A DNA stretch of 63,125 bases. It comes from Mucilaginibacter sp. (GTDB taxonomy: Bacteria > Bacteroidota > Bacteroidia > Sphingobacteriales > Sphingobacteriaceae). The number at the start of each line of letters is the position of its first letter. Position 1 is the stretch's first letter. Both the position numbers and the translations under genes were made by a program. This document shows positions 16,304-26,836 of this stretch, one piece after another. The notes under the pieces are model-generated. The model was not told where the DNA came from. It was given only the letters and a program-made list of their open reading frames with translations, and did not search any database. The DNA lies in NCBI GenBank assembly GCA_025352225.1, contig JANXTT010000103.1, forward strand, positions 1 to 63,125, read 5' to 3'.

Positions 16304-18496
16304 CTATTTCGCCCCCGGTGGGCAATGCGCCCGTAAATATTGGGTATAAAGCGTTTTCAAATGCTCACCCGTACCTTCCCCCTCCCGTATAGAATGTGTG
16401 CGGTTGGGGTATAGCATCAGCTGAAACTGCTTGTTGTATTTTACTAATTCATTAATGAGCAATTCCGCATTCTGATAGTGTACATTATCATCACCGGTAC
16501 CGTGTATATATAATAAATTACCTTGCAGGTTTTTAGCATACGTAATAGGTGATCCTTTTATAAAAAATGCTTTTCCGGCATCATTTGTAGGCACACCCAT
16601 GTAACGTTCCTGGTAAATATTATCATAGGATAACTGATTATCAACCGCCGCAATCGCTATACCTGTTTTATAAATTTCAGGATACTGGAACATCAGGTTC
16701 AGTGTTGATGAACCGCCACCACTCCATCCCCATACGGCAACCCTCCCTGCATCAACAAATGGCCATTTCAAAATTTCTTTAGCGGCCATAGCCTGATCAC
16801 GTATATTTATGGTGCCGATGCTTTTGTAAATGGCCTTGCGCCACTCACGGCCACGCGGTGCCGGTGCCCCCCGGTTATCTACCGATATATAGATATACCC
16901 ATCATCAGCCATGTTGCCTTTGTATAAAAAATTATGCCCGATGCCATATGTATCGCCAACCGTTAATGAAGCTGGCTCACCATATACATAAAAAACGACA
17001 GGGTATCTTTTTGCCGGATTAAAATTGGTTGGCTTAACCATCCATCCATCAATGGTGATACCATCTTTGGTTTTAACGGTAAAAAATTCAGGGTCGGTGT
17101 TTAATCTCTTGCTGATTTTTATTGTGTTGCCTGTTATGTGGTTATGCTGGGGCAAGCCTACCACCTCTGATACCGGACGGGTAAAACTATTAGAAAAATC
17201 ATGCAGCGCAATTTTACCATTAGGCGAAATTTCATATTCATGAGTCCCGGGTTCGTTATCAGGTGTCAATCTTTCTGGCATTCCGCCGGTAATCGCTACT
17301 TTATAAAGGTATTTTTGAGTAGGGTTTTGCGGCGACGCGGTGAAGTAGATATAACCAGATTCCTCATCAATTCTGTCTAATTTTATTACATCATAATCGC
17401 CCCGGGTAATCAAGCTTTCCTTGCCGTCCAGATCTATTTTATACAAATGCCTCCATCCCTCTTTTTCGCTGGCCCATATAAAACTCTTTCCATTGTTTAT
17501 CCATTCCCACCCCATCGGGCTCCCGCCGTTCCAGTTTGATTTAGTATCTATCCAGGCATTATCTTCTTCTTGATATATTGCCTTTGACTCTCCAGTTTTA
17601 GCATTGCAAATAAATATTTTGCTCTCTGTTTGGGCACGGTTCAGTTGCTGTAAAATAATTTGATCCCCATTTGGTGCCCATTCCATCCTGGGTATATAAT
17701 GCTGTATGGCATCTCCCGGCACTTTAATCCAGGTAGTTATTCCTGATAATACACTTACAATGCCAATCTTGCAACTGCTTGGATCCTGCCCCGCTACCGG
17801 GTATTCAACAGGTACTACAAAGGGGTATATGGAATCTGTGGTGTTAAGCATCAGGTAATTTTTGATCTTGCTGGCATCTATTTGCCAATAGGCAATTGAT
17901 TTCCCATCCGGCGACCATCTAAAACCATCACGGCAATCAAATTCTTCTTCGTATGCCCAGTCGAAAGTACCATTGATAAGCTTTTTACTGCCGTCGGTGG
18001 TCAACTGCTTTACCATACCCGAAATAATATCCTCAATATATATATTATGCTCACTAACATAACCAACACTTGAGCCGTCCGGCGATAGCTTTGCGAACAT
18101 TAAAGATGCCGAAGGCCGGTTTTTACCCAGTTGCTGCAATTTTTTTGTAGCCAGGTTATAAACCCAGTAATCTCCACGGGTATTATAACGCCAAACTTTT
18201 TTTGTATTGGTACTGATCAGTACTTGTTGCCCGTCATCCGAAAACGAAAACCGCTTTAACTCTAATGCACCCTGCCCCTCGGGCGTAAGCATAGCCGCAC
18301 TAACAATCACATGTTTTTTTGAAGCGTCGCGAGTATCCAGTTGAATAATTCCGCCTTTATCTACCTCGTAATAGTGATAGCCATCCTTTGCCCAGCGGGT
18401 ATCTGCATCATATTGCGCTAAAGCTATGGTATGTGCTAACACAAATAATACCATTAAAGCAATCGTAATTTTAAATTGTTGATATTTACAAACCAT
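16304..18496 (-). CDS. Dipeptidyl peptidase IV (S9B)
   Basis: 730 residues, secreted to the periplasm by a signal peptide (FKITIALMVLFVLAHTIALAQ). An N-terminal eight-bladed propeller carries the substrate-N-terminus clamp DWAYEEEF. The C-terminal alpha/beta hydrolase has the nucleophile in GWSGGGS (~591), Asp in GTGDDNVH (~665) and His in NRTHS (~699). Releases Xaa-Pro dipeptides. Complete and typical of Bacteroidota. Confidence 0.95.
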   Translation of the reverse strand: MVCKYQQFKITIALMVLFVLAHTIALAQYDADTRWAKDGYHYYEVDKGGIIQLDTRDASKKHVIVSAAMLTPEGQGALELKRFSFSDDGQQVLISTNTKKVWRYNTRGDYWVYNLATKKLQQLGKNRPSASLMFAKLSPDGSSVGYVSEHNIYIEDIISGMVKQLTTDGSKKLINGTFDWAYEEEFDCRDGFRWSPDGKSIAYWQIDASKIKNYLMLNTTDSIYPFVVPVEYPVAGQDPSSCKIGIVSVLSGITTWIKVPGDAIQHYIPRMEWAPNGDQIILQQLNRAQTESKIFICNAKTGESKAIYQEEDNAWIDTKSNWNGGSPMGWEWINNGKSFIWASEKEGWRHLYKIDLDGKESLITRGDYDVIKLDRIDEESGYIYFTASPQNPTQKYLYKVAITGGMPERLTPDNEPGTHEYEISPNGKIALHDFSNSFTRPVSEVVGLPQHNHITGNTIKISKRLNTDPEFFTVKTKDGITIDGWMVKPTNFNPAKRYPVVFYVYGEPASLTVGDTYGIGHNFLYKGNMADDGYIYISVDNRGAPAPRGREWRKAIYKSIGTINIRDQAMAAKEILKWPFVDAGRVAVWGWSGGGSSTLNLMFQYPEIYKTGIAIAAVDNQLSYDNIYQERYMGVPTNDAGKAFFIKGSPITYAKNLQGNLLYIHGTGDDNVHYQNAELLINELVKYNKQFQLMLYPNRTHSIREGEGTGEHLKTLYTQYLRAHCPPGAK

Positions 18497-18591
18497 AAAA
18501 TTATATATCTAAAGATTATTGTTTCAAAACAAATATGTGTACGCTTAAATTAGCGTTCAATATTATTGGTTTGTAAATTTATTCAACTATA

Positions 18592-20130
18592 ATGAGAAGT
18601 AGCGTATTTATATTATCCATTTGTTTCATTTTATTAACCCCTAACGTTTCTGCGCAGCATATAAACCGAAATAGCTTTATTAAAGATAGTATTGATATTT
18701 ATATTAACCGCGCACTCACCAATTGGCGCATTCCGGGAGCCGCTATTTGCATTGTAAAAGATGATAAAGTAGTGTTGATGAAAGGTTATGGTGTTAAAGA
18801 ACTCGGCCTCAACAACAAAATTAACGAGAATACCATGTTTATGATTGGCAGCAATACGCAAGCGTTTACTGCTACTGCATTAGCCATGCTGGAGGCCGAA
18901 CATAAGCTTTCGCTGGATGATAAGGTAACTAAATACATCCCCGAGTTTAAACTGGATAATAAATTTGCCGGCGACCAAGCCGTAATTCGCGATTTGTTAT
19001 GCCATCACTTGGGTTTCCAATCCTTTCAGGGCGATTTCACTTATTGGACAAGCAACCTATCCCGTCAGGATGTGATTGAAAAAATGGGCCATGTAAAAGC
19101 TATCTATCCCTTTCGCACCAAATGGGGTTATACTAACGCGGCCTTTTTAACTGCTGGTGAAATTATTTCGCGTACAACCGGCAAACCCTGGGAAACCTTT
19201 ATTAAAGAAAGAATATTTGCACCCTTGGGGATGGGTAGCACCCTGGCCTTAAGTAAAGATCTGCCAGCGGTTTTTAACAAAGCCGCGCCCCATACTATTG
19301 CCGATGGACGGTTAATTGCTATCCCCTTTTGCCAGATAGACAACCTTGCCCCGGCAGCCGGCATCAGCTCATCGGTAAACGATATGAGTAAATGGGTAAT
19401 GGCATTGTTAAATAATGGCAAAGTTGGGGCAAGGCAGGTTATAGCTACCGATGCCATAAATGCCACCCGCGAACCGCAGGATATTGTTCGTGATATTAAT
19501 CACCTTAACGGCACTACCAATGTTGAGCTTTATGGCCTGGGCTTTCTTTTACAGGATTATGCCGGCCACCGAGTAGTAATGCACGATGGTAGTGTTAACG
19601 GCTATGTATCGTCGGTAACGTTGCTCCCCGATCAAAAACTGGGCATTATTATTTTAACCAATACCGACAAGAACAACCTTTATGAGGCGCTGCGCTGGGA
19701 AATTATAGATGCTTATACTAAAATGCCTTACCGGGATTATACCGACTTGTATTTGGCCCGTTATAAAAACGATAATGCCATACTGCAACAACAGGATAAA
19801 ACACTCCGCGACTCGGTTGCCCTCAACCTGCGGCCGTCATTGTCGTTATCCGACTATACTGGCAAGTACTTTAGTGATTTATATGGCAGTATGACCATTG
19901 ACCGTGGCGGCGAAAAGGACGAACTGCAAATGCATTTTGAACATCACCCAAAAATGTATGCTACCCTGCAATCCATAGGTGGCAATCGCTTTTATGTTAC
20001 ATTTTCCGACCCTGCTTTTGGCAGAGCCGTATTCCCGTTCAGCGTACAAAATGGCCGGGTAACCGGGGTAAGGGTAAAGGTGGATAACGCGGTTGAATAT
20101 ACCCCCTATTATTTCAGGAAGGTGCAGTAA
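18592..20130 (+). CDS. Secreted beta-lactamase-fold serine hydrolase, SxxK lysine replaced by Gln
   Basis: 512 residues. Signal peptide (~1-21, SVFILSICFILLTPNVSAQ), class C beta-lactamase/PBP4*-type domain (~30-375), and a C-terminal DUF3471-like beta domain (~400-512). The nucleophile motif reads SNTQ (Ser87, Gln90) inside MIGSNTQAFTATALAML, where the family has SxxK; codon CAA at that site. The second motif is YTN (~178) and the third HDG (~331), both in place. Without the lysine general base, peptidase activity is doubtful. Divergent from DPP4. The gene is otherwise intact, suggesting a retained non-catalytic or altered role. Confidence 0.88.
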   Translation: MRSSVFILSICFILLTPNVSAQHINRNSFIKDSIDIYINRALTNWRIPGAAICIVKDDKVVLMKGYGVKELGLNNKINENTMFMIGSNTQAFTATALAMLEAEHKLSLDDKVTKYIPEFKLDNKFAGDQAVIRDLLCHHLGFQSFQGDFTYWTSNLSRQDVIEKMGHVKAIYPFRTKWGYTNAAFLTAGEIISRTTGKPWETFIKERIFAPLGMGSTLALSKDLPAVFNKAAPHTIADGRLIAIPFCQIDNLAPAAGISSSVNDMSKWVMALLNNGKVGARQVIATDAINATREPQDIVRDINHLNGTTNVELYGLGFLLQDYAGHRVVMHDGSVNGYVSSVTLLPDQKLGIIILTNTDKNNLYEALRWEIIDAYTKMPYRDYTDLYLARYKNDNAILQQQDKTLRDSVALNLRPSLSLSDYTGKYFSDLYGSMTIDRGGEKDELQMHFEHHPKMYATLQSIGGNRFYVTFSDPAFGRAVFPFSVQNGRVTGVRVKVDNAVEYTPYYFRKVQ

Positions 20131-20242
20131 AGCTTATAATGTAAAATGCACATTTACATTTATTTACACTACTTATTTTTCACAAATCACTACTTTGCAG
20201 TTCCATTTTCGCCCGCCCATCTTCCATCAAAAATAAATTGCT

Positions 20243-20250
20243 TATCTTTG
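20243..20250 (+). promoter_or_regulatory. -7 box (TATCTTTG) of the DEAD helicase gene
   Basis: An exact TAnnTTTG match 92 bases before the ATG, predicting an ~85-base leader, the longest inferred here. Long leaders are common for cold-responsive DEAD helicases, but I see no clear structure in it. Confidence 0.5.
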
Positions 20251-20342
20251 CACCAATATACCGTTCTGTTATCGGCGCTGATTAATTAAATACTCTTCAT
20301 TACCGCTCATGGTTCGAGCTAACATATATTCATTATAATTAC

Positions 20343-21650
20343 ATGTCATTCGAAAATTTAAAATTAATTGAGCCCATCCTAAAGGCTTTAAAAACTGAGG
20401 GTTATACTATTCCAACTCCAATACAAGCACAAGCTATCCCTATTATATTAGACCGTAAAGACCTTTTAGGCTGTGCCCAAACCGGTACTGGTAAAACGGC
20501 AGCCTTCGCCATACCTATATTGCAGATATTGCACCAGGACAGGCAGCAACATAAGGAACAAAAAACAATAAAAACTTTAATATTAACCCCAACACGGGAG
20601 CTGGCTATTCAAATTGGCGAGAGTTTTGCCGCTTACGGCAAGCATACCGGCTTAAAGCACCTGGTAATATTTGGAGGCGTATCACAACATCACCAGGTTG
20701 AAACTTTGCGCAGGGGTATTGATATATTGGTTGCTACACCAGGCCGCTTACTTGATTTAATGAACCAAAAATTTGTACATCTGGAGCATGTTAAAATATT
20801 GGTGCTTGATGAAGCCGATCGTATGTTGGATATGGGTTTTGTACATGATGTAAAAAAGATCATCACTAAACTACCTGCTAAAAGGCAAACCCTGTTTTTT
20901 TCGGCTACTATGCCTGCCGAGATCCAGGTACTGGCTGATACCATTTTAAACAAACCTGAGAAGGTTGAAGTAACCCCGGTATCATCAACCGCGGATACCA
21001 TTGCCCAGGCGGTGTATTTTGTGCAGAAAAACGATAAAAAATCGTTACTGATTCACATACTTAAAGATAAAACAATATTAACCGCCCTGGTATTTACCCG
21101 CACCAAGCACGGTGCTGATAAGGTGGTAAAAGATTTGGACCGTGCCGGCATAACTGCCGAAGCTATTCATGGTAATAAATCGCAAAACGCACGTCAACGG
21201 GCATTAACCAATTTTAAAAACCGTACTACCCGCATTTTGGTAGCTACAGATATTGCCGCCCGTGGTATTGATGTGGACGATTTAACGCATGTAATTAACT
21301 TTGAATTACCTAACGTACCCGAAACGTACGTTCACCGTATTGGCCGCACCGGCCGTGCCGGGGCAAGTGGCATAGCTTTATCATTTTGCGATGATGAAGA
21401 AGGCGAATTTTTAAGAGATATCCATAGGTTGATAGCTAAAACTATCCCGGTAATTGAAGAACACCCTTACCCCATGAAGGAACCAGCCATTGTGAAAAGC
21501 GATGCCAAGGCACCTAAAAAAGCGGTGTCTCCACAACGTGGTGGTGGATCAAGAAACAGCGGTAGGCCCCCGCGCCCAGCAGGCAGCGGAATGTCGGGCG
21601 CGTCAAGAGGCGGCAATAAAAGGTTTGGCGGCAACAGAAGTAAAGTATAA
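20343..21650 (+). CDS. DEAD-box RNA helicase (RhlE-like)
   Basis: 435 residues. Q motif ([14 protein letters not shown]), Walker [57 protein letters not shown]: all helicase motifs in order. The C-terminal tail (~375-435) is basic and rich in Gly/Arg/Pro/Ser, typical of RhlE-type RNA-binding tails. Acts in RNA unwinding, ribosome assembly or RNA decay. Confidence 0.95.
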   Translation: MSFENLKLIEPILKALKTEGYTIPTPIQAQAIPIILDRKDLLGCAQTGTGKTAAFAIPILQILHQDRQQHKEQKTIKTLILTPTRELAIQIGESFAAYGKHTGLKHLVIFGGVSQHHQVETLRRGIDILVATPGRLLDLMNQKFVHLEHVKILVLDEADRMLDMGFVHDVKKIITKLPAKRQTLFFSATMPAEIQVLADTILNKPEKVEVTPVSSTADTIAQAVYFVQKNDKKSLLIHILKDKTILTALVFTRTKHGADKVVKDLDRAGITAEAIHGNKSQNARQRALTNFKNRTTRILVATDIAARGIDVDDLTHVINFELPNVPETYVHRIGRTGRAGASGIALSFCDDEEGEFLRDIHRLIAKTIPVIEEHPYPMKEPAIVKSDAKAPKKAVSPQRGGGSRNSGRPPRPAGSGMSGASRGGNKRFGGNRSKV

Positions 21651-21662
21651 GCCGTAATAGTG

Positions 21663-21691
21663 TTAGCAAGTTAATAACCTTACCTTGCTAA
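21663..21691 (+). terminator. Weak hairpin after the DEAD helicase gene
   Basis: An 8-bp stem (21663-21670 with 21684-21691) with a 13-base loop and an AT-rich tail, 13 bases after the stop. A possible terminator. Confidence 0.35.
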
Positions 21692-21740
21692 TATTAATTT
21701 GTTGAAATACATTTAACTGAAAATTTATTAATTTAGTTGC

Positions 21741-22040
21741 ATGAAAAGGCTTATTGATCTCTTCAAAAATAAATTCTTCCTGGTTACAGTTGCGTTTATA
21801 GTATGGATGGTTTTTTTTGATACCAACGACTTGTTTTCGCAATATAAATGCCATAACGAAGTGGTTAAACTACAAAAGGAACGCGATTTCTATTTGAAAC
21901 AAACCACCCAGGTAGCTAAAGATCTGGACGAGTTGACATCTAATCGCGAGAAGCTTGAAAAATTTGCCCGCGAAAAGTATTTGATGAAAAAAGACAATGA
22001 GGATGTTTTTGTGATCGTTAGAACCAAAAAAGGGGAGTAG
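21741..22040 (+). CDS. Septum-formation protein DivIC/FtsB-like
   Basis: 99 residues: short cytoplasmic N-terminus, one membrane helix (FFLVTVAFIVWMVFF, ~12-27), a periplasmic coiled coil (~35-75) and the family end motif EKLEKFAREKYLMKKDNEDVFVI. Part of the FtsBLQ-type divisome subcomplex. Confidence 0.88.
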   Translation: MKRLIDLFKNKFFLVTVAFIVWMVFFDTNDLFSQYKCHNEVVKLQKERDFYLKQTTQVAKDLDELTSNREKLEKFAREKYLMKKDNEDVFVIVRTKKGE

Positions 22041-22084
22041 CGTATTCCAATTAACCAAATCAATACGGCTAATTAATTTTTTAA

Positions 22085-24184
22085 CTATACTTCTCCCGCC
22101 CGTTTCCTCAAAAACCACTCCAGGCTTATCAAGCCTATAATCAAAACAAATACCCATTTCTCATCTACCAAATCACGGAAGCTTTTATCATCATACACCA
22201 CAGTTTTGATATTGTCGTTTTTGCGGATAAGTGCCGCAAGCTGATCAATCGCTGATGGCATCAACATCTGACCTCCATTTTCTTTAGCTAATTGATAAAG
22301 CATTTGATAATTTGCGGCACTCTGGCGGGTTTCGGCATTTAGTGCTTTAATGGCAAACTGGCCATTTGCAATCAGCGTTTTATCGCTTAGTTTGGTATTA
22401 GCTGTATAACTGTATTCGCCTGCGGGTAAAGCCCCCGCGTTAAGCTGGTAGCTTTGCCCGTTACGTGATAATAAAAAGCTATAAGTTTTACCAGCTTTGC
22501 TTTTTAGCTCAATTTTTACATCAGGGGTGTTAACCAATGCTAAGGCGTCATTGTAAAGCTCGGCATTTATAATAGCATCATCTCCCTCGTTAAACACATT
22601 TCTGGCAGGGTAAACCCTAAAGCGGTTATGGTTATCGCTGGCGGTTAAGTACTGTACAGATTGGCTCATCAATTCATCAACGCTATGTGTATTGCCTTGG
22701 GTTTCAAATTCGGCCAAACGCCATTTCCATAGGCCTTCGGCTGTAAGTACGGCAATTCGCTGGCCTACTTCGTCGCCAAAAGCCAACAACGGGTAGGTGG
22801 TTTCTACGCTGCTTATTCTTTGTTTTAACAATACCGTTTGGGTTGCACTTGTATTGTAACTACCAAACGGAGCATATAATGGGGGCAGCAAAAGTAGTTC
22901 GCGGCGGGTGGAGTCAGACAAGGTAAAAGCCGAAAAATCAGCTTTCGGTATGGCAAATACTTCCTGCATATCTGGCCGGGAAGGGCTTATTTGAACGAGC
23001 TTTTGTACTGAATTGAGTTGTTGCAAGTTAGATTGTGCACCCACAATATACCATGTTGGTGTTTTTAAACTGGTAAGCTGCATTTGTATTGACAATGGCA
23101 TTGCCACCCCCTGTGCCGGGAGCTGGTATAGTATAACAACATTGTAGGTGCTTAATGTGGCCGTTTCAAAATTATTCAATTGCGTTGCCTTTACTTCGTA
23201 ATTGCGGTTATTTTCCAGCGAATGCTTAATGGCCGTAATATCCGGGTGAGGGCTATTGTATAAGATTAATATCTTTTGCTTAGCGTCTAAAACCTCAACA
23301 TACACAGTTTCAGTATTGTTGGCTGTTGATATTTCATTCTTAACCGGCTGGAGGCTAAAGGTAAACTTATGGATGCCCTTTTTATCGGCATGCAGCTTTA
23401 AAGGTATAGATTGCCTAAAGCTATTGGCCGTTATGCCAACGGTTTTATTGTCAACCAGGTTACCATCTTCGGTCACAGCCATCCGCATGTTTTCGCCTTT
23501 ACTTTGGTAGGCTTCGGCTAAAACTTCCACTTCAAAATCGTTTCCTAAAAAGGCAGTTTTGTTGTAATTAACATTTGCTATCAGCAAATCTCGTTTCGGT
23601 ATAGTATCGCCTAAAGCAATGGTATAGATATTGGTTTTTAAATTACGGGCAATATATTGCGGATCAGCGCCTTTGTTGTAGATGCCGTCTGTAGCTACAA
23701 CCACCGCGCCAATATTCTGATTAGCAAACCTGCTGTACAACCCGTGGAACGCGCGCTCTATATCAGTTTGTTTGCCGTTAAATGTTTTGGAAAGGCCTTG
23801 TTTTAAATCGGCTGCAAAGTTAAACTCGCGTACATCATAATCGGCACCCAACTGGCTCTTTAAATTGCCAAGGCGATCAACAAACTTAACGGGATCAAAA
23901 CCCGCAGGCTTGAATAACTGAATAGAAGATGAGTTATCCATCACTACTAAAACCAATGGCTTTTCGGGTCGGCTGGTAACCGATTTCAGCATGGGCGATA
24001 ATAACAACAAGGTAATAACCGCAACCGTTAAAGCGCGCAGGGCCGCTAATAAATAACTTGCTTTTTTGTTAATATTTGTAGGCTGGCTATACAGTACCAT
24101 GGCAAAAATGATACCTAAACCCAGGCATCCCAGCGTCCACCAGCCGGAAACCGGCCCCCAGGTTATTGAAAATAAAAGCAGCAT
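22085..24184 (-). CDS. VWA-domain membrane protein
   Basis: 699 residues. Two N-terminal membrane helices (~8-28 and ~42-62), a von Willebrand A-like domain with metal-site motifs DNSSS (~82) and VVVATDG, a long periplasmic stretch of Ig-like/amidotransferase-like segments, and one membrane helix near the C terminus (VFVLIIGLISLEWFL) followed by RKR. This build is common in Bacteroidota BatA-type and related envelope proteins of unknown role. Its start codon lies inside a strong inverted repeat (24174-24210). Confidence 0.8.
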   Translation of the reverse strand: MLLLFSITWGPVSGWWTLGCLGLGIIFAMVLYSQPTNINKKASYLLAALRALTVAVITLLLLSPMLKSVTSRPEKPLVLVVMDNSSSIQLFKPAGFDPVKFVDRLGNLKSQLGADYDVREFNFAADLKQGLSKTFNGKQTDIERAFHGLYSRFANQNIGAVVVATDGIYNKGADPQYIARNLKTNIYTIALGDTIPKRDLLIANVNYNKTAFLGNDFEVEVLAEAYQSKGENMRMAVTEDGNLVDNKTVGITANSFRQSIPLKLHADKKGIHKFTFSLQPVKNEISTANNTETVYVEVLDAKQKILILYNSPHPDITAIKHSLENNRNYEVKATQLNNFETATLSTYNVVILYQLPAQGVAMPLSIQMQLTSLKTPTWYIVGAQSNLQQLNSVQKLVQISPSRPDMQEVFAIPKADFSAFTLSDSTRRELLLLPPLYAPFGSYNTSATQTVLLKQRISSVETTYPLLAFGDEVGQRIAVLTAEGLWKWRLAEFETQGNTHSVDELMSQSVQYLTASDNHNRFRVYPARNVFNEGDDAIINAELYNDALALVNTPDVKIELKSKAGKTYSFLLSRNGQSYQLNAGALPAGEYSYTANTKLSDKTLIANGQFAIKALNAETRQSAANYQMLYQLAKENGGQMLMPSAIDQLAALIRKNDNIKTVVYDDKSFRDLVDEKWVFVLIIGLISLEWFLRKRAGEV

Positions 24185-24210
24185 ATTAGTTTTGTAAATA
24201 TGCTGCTTTT
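24174..24210 (-). promoter_or_regulatory. Inverted repeat covering the VWA start codon / fabG terminator
   Basis: 13-bp perfect arms (24174-24186 and 24198-24210), 11-base loop. On the minus strand it lies 48 bases after the fabG stop, and the ATG of the VWA gene (24184) is in the 3' arm, with TTTT right after. It could terminate fabG, hide the start codon, or both. Confidence 0.6.
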
Positions 24211-24258
24211 ATTTAACCCAACCAATTTAATAGGGTTTTCACATAAAACATTTACTTA

Positions 24259-25002
24259 TTACAACATGCCCCCGCAAACCGGTATAACCTGCCCTGTAAT
24301 ATACGCGCTCATATCTGATGCCAGAAAAACGCATGCATTAGCTACATCCTCCGGCAAGCCGGCACGCTTTAGTGGTATGTTTGCCTCCCATCCTTCAACA
24401 ATTTTAGGATCAAGCACGTCGGTCATTTCTGTACGAATAAAGCCCGGGGCAACCACATTGGTACGAATATTACGCGAGCCCAGCTCTTTTGCTATCGATT
24501 TTGAAAAACCAATGATACCTGCTTTAGAGGCCGCGTAATTTGCCTGGCCCGCATTGCCCTGTACGCCAACAACCGAACTTAAGTTTATAAATACACCGTA
24601 GCGGTTCTTCATCATAATTTTCGATGCGGCTTTAGTTGTATTAAAGATGGATTTAAGATTTACGTTGAGCACCTCATCCCAGTTTTCTTCTGTCATGCGC
24701 ATCAATAAGCCATCTTTGGTAATACCGGCATTGTTAACTACAATATGTATAGTGCCAAAATCGGCAACAATATCGGCTATTAGTTTTTCGGCTTCCAGAT
24801 ATTTGGAGGCATCAGAGCGGTAACCTTTAATTTTGGTGCCAAATTGTTGCAGTTCCTGTTCAAGGGCAAGGCCTTTTTCAACAGACGATAAATAAGTAAA
24901 AGCAACGTTAGCCCCATGCTCCGCAAATTTTTCGGCAATTTTTCGACCTATTCCCTTTGATGCGCCCGTTATTAATGCGGTTTTTCCTTCAAGTAGTTTC
25001 AT
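24259..25002 (-). CDS. fabG: 3-oxoacyl-[ACP] reductase
   Basis: 247 residues, classical short-chain dehydrogenase: NADP-binding TGASKGIGR (~13-21), NNAG (~90), catalytic Ser-Tyr-Lys with YAASKAG (~154), and PGFIRTEMTD plus ASDMSAYITGQVIPVCGGML at the end, typical of FabG. Reduces 3-oxoacyl-ACP in fatty-acid elongation. Divergent from purH. Confidence 0.93.
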   Translation of the reverse strand: MKLLEGKTALITGASKGIGRKIAEKFAEHGANVAFTYLSSVEKGLALEQELQQFGTKIKGYRSDASKYLEAEKLIADIVADFGTIHIVVNNAGITKDGLLMRMTEENWDEVLNVNLKSIFNTTKAASKIMMKNRYGVFINLSSVVGVQGNAGQANYAASKAGIIGFSKSIAKELGSRNIRTNVVAPGFIRTEMTDVLDPKIVEGWEANIPLKRAGLPEDVANACVFLASDMSAYITGQVIPVCGGML

Positions 25003-25187
25003 GGCGATATCTAATATGATGTTTGAGGGCGTGAAGTTAGAATTTTTTCATAATTTATTTTAAAGGAAGTAAATCTTGTATATCAGCTTACGCACTACTT
25101 TTTGAAATTAACGCTAACTCTGGTTCTTATCTATAATTCTTTGCCCACTTTCTGTTATCTATCTTCGGACTTTCCATGTTAAATCAC

Positions 25188-25195
25188 TACTTTTG
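25188..25195 (+). promoter_or_regulatory. -7 box (TACTTTTG) of purH
   Basis: An exact TAnnTTTG match located downstream of an in-frame ATG (25176) and 19 bases before the ATG at 25215, so the transcript should begin after 25195 and only the second ATG can be used. Confidence 0.6.
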
Positions 25196-25214
25196 CACCT
25201 CACAAATAATTTCA

Positions 25215-26741
25215 ATGAGCAGTACTGTTTCTATAAAAAACGCTTTAATTTCTGTCTATTATAAAGATAACCTCGATCCAATTATTCTTGAATTACACCG
25301 CCTGGGTGTAAAAATATACTCAACAGGTGGCACAGAGCAATTTATCCGTGATTTGGGTGTTGACGTAATTGCCGTAGAGGACCTCACATCTTATCCGTCG
25401 ATATTAGGTGGCCGTGTAAAAACATTGCACCCCAAAGTTTTTGGAGGTATTTTAGCCCGTCGTGGTTTTGAAAGTGACGAACAACAAATACTTCAATATG
25501 ATATTCCTGAAATTGACCTTGTTATTGTTGATCTTTACCCTTTTGAAGAAACAGTACGATCAGGCGCAAGCCCCGAAGATACTATTGAGAAAATAGACAT
25601 AGGCGGTATTTCGTTAATTCGCGCTGCTGCTAAAAATTATAAGGATGTGGTTATACTGGCATCAAAAGATGATTATAGCGAACTCGAAAATATCCTGAAA
25701 ACTCAAAACGGCACCACTACGATTGATCAGCGTCGAAAATTTGCTAAACAGGCATTTAACATTACTTCGCATTATGATACTGCTATATTTCAGTATTTTA
25801 ATACAGAAGAACCACAACCGGTATTTAAGCAAAGCATCCAAAATAGCCAGGTTTTACGCTACGGCGAGAACCCTCATCAAAAGGGTTTTTTTTATGGCGA
25901 TCTGGATGCCATGTTTACCAAACTTAACGGCAAAGAGCTATCGTATAACAACCTGGTTGATGTTGATGCCGCTGTAGCCCTGATAGACGAGTTTGCGGAG
26001 CCAACCATCGCGATATTGAAACATACCAATGCCTGTGGAATAGCTACCCGTACCTTTATTAAAGAAGCTTGGCTTGATGCTTTGGCATGCGACCCGGTTT
26101 CGGCCTTTGGCGGAGTTATTATTGCCAATGATGAAATAAACGAAGAAACCGCCGCCGAGATAAGCAAGCTGTTTTTTGAAGTGTTGATAGCACCAGCTTA
26201 TACCGATGATGCTTTAAAATACCTTACTGAAAAGAAAAACCGGATTATTTTGATCCGTAACAAGGTGGAACTCCCGGCTAAACAATTTAAGACGTTGTTA
26301 AACGGCGTAATAGAACAGGACAAGGATGCCGCTATGGAAGGCCCGGCACAAATGAACCCTGTTACAACGAGGCAGCCTACCGAACACGAACTTCGCGATC
26401 TTTTTTTTGCTAATAAGGTTGTAAAACATACCAAATCAAATACCATTGTTTTTGTAAAGAACAATACGCTAATAGCAAGTGGCGTTGGGCAAACATCGCG
26501 TGTAGACGCATTGAAACAGGCCATAGTAAAGGCACATGCCTTTGGCTTCGATTTGCAAGGCGCGGTAATGGCATCAGATGCTTTTTTTCCATTTAATGAT
26601 TGTGTTGAAATTGCCGCTGATGCGGGTATAACCGCCGTATTACAACCCGGAGGCTCTATTAAGGATCAGGATTCTATAAAAATGGCTGATGAAAAAGGTA
26701 TATCTATGGTAATGACCGGGGTACGCCATTTTAAACATTAA
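25215..26741 (+). CDS. purH: Bifunctional AICAR transformylase / IMP cyclohydrolase
   Basis: 508 residues from ATG 25215; the start was chosen because the promoter box lies after the earlier ATG and because MSSTVSIKNALISVYYKD begins like the family. N-terminal IMP cyclohydrolase (MGS-like, STGGTEQFIRDLG, GGRVKTLHPKVFGGILARR), C-terminal AICAR formyltransferase (RYGENPHQKG, LKHTNACGIA, DAFFPFND). Catalyses the last two steps of purine synthesis to IMP. Confidence 0.97.
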   Translation: MSSTVSIKNALISVYYKDNLDPIILELHRLGVKIYSTGGTEQFIRDLGVDVIAVEDLTSYPSILGGRVKTLHPKVFGGILARRGFESDEQQILQYDIPEIDLVIVDLYPFEETVRSGASPEDTIEKIDIGGISLIRAAAKNYKDVVILASKDDYSELENILKTQNGTTTIDQRRKFAKQAFNITSHYDTAIFQYFNTEEPQPVFKQSIQNSQVLRYGENPHQKGFFYGDLDAMFTKLNGKELSYNNLVDVDAAVALIDEFAEPTIAILKHTNACGIATRTFIKEAWLDALACDPVSAFGGVIIANDEINEETAAEISKLFFEVLIAPAYTDDALKYLTEKKNRIILIRNKVELPAKQFKTLLNGVIEQDKDAAMEGPAQMNPVTTRQPTEHELRDLFFANKVVKHTKSNTIVFVKNNTLIASGVGQTSRVDALKQAIVKAHAFGFDLQGAVMASDAFFPFNDCVEIAADAGITAVLQPGGSIKDQDSIKMADEKGISMVMTGVRHFKH

Positions 26742-26836
26742 ATTTATTCTGGTTGCACAATAATTTTGTTTGACAGGTAAATGATGTAAAGCCCTTTTTT
26801 TTTATAAACTTTGCAAATTAATTGATACGATAGCAA

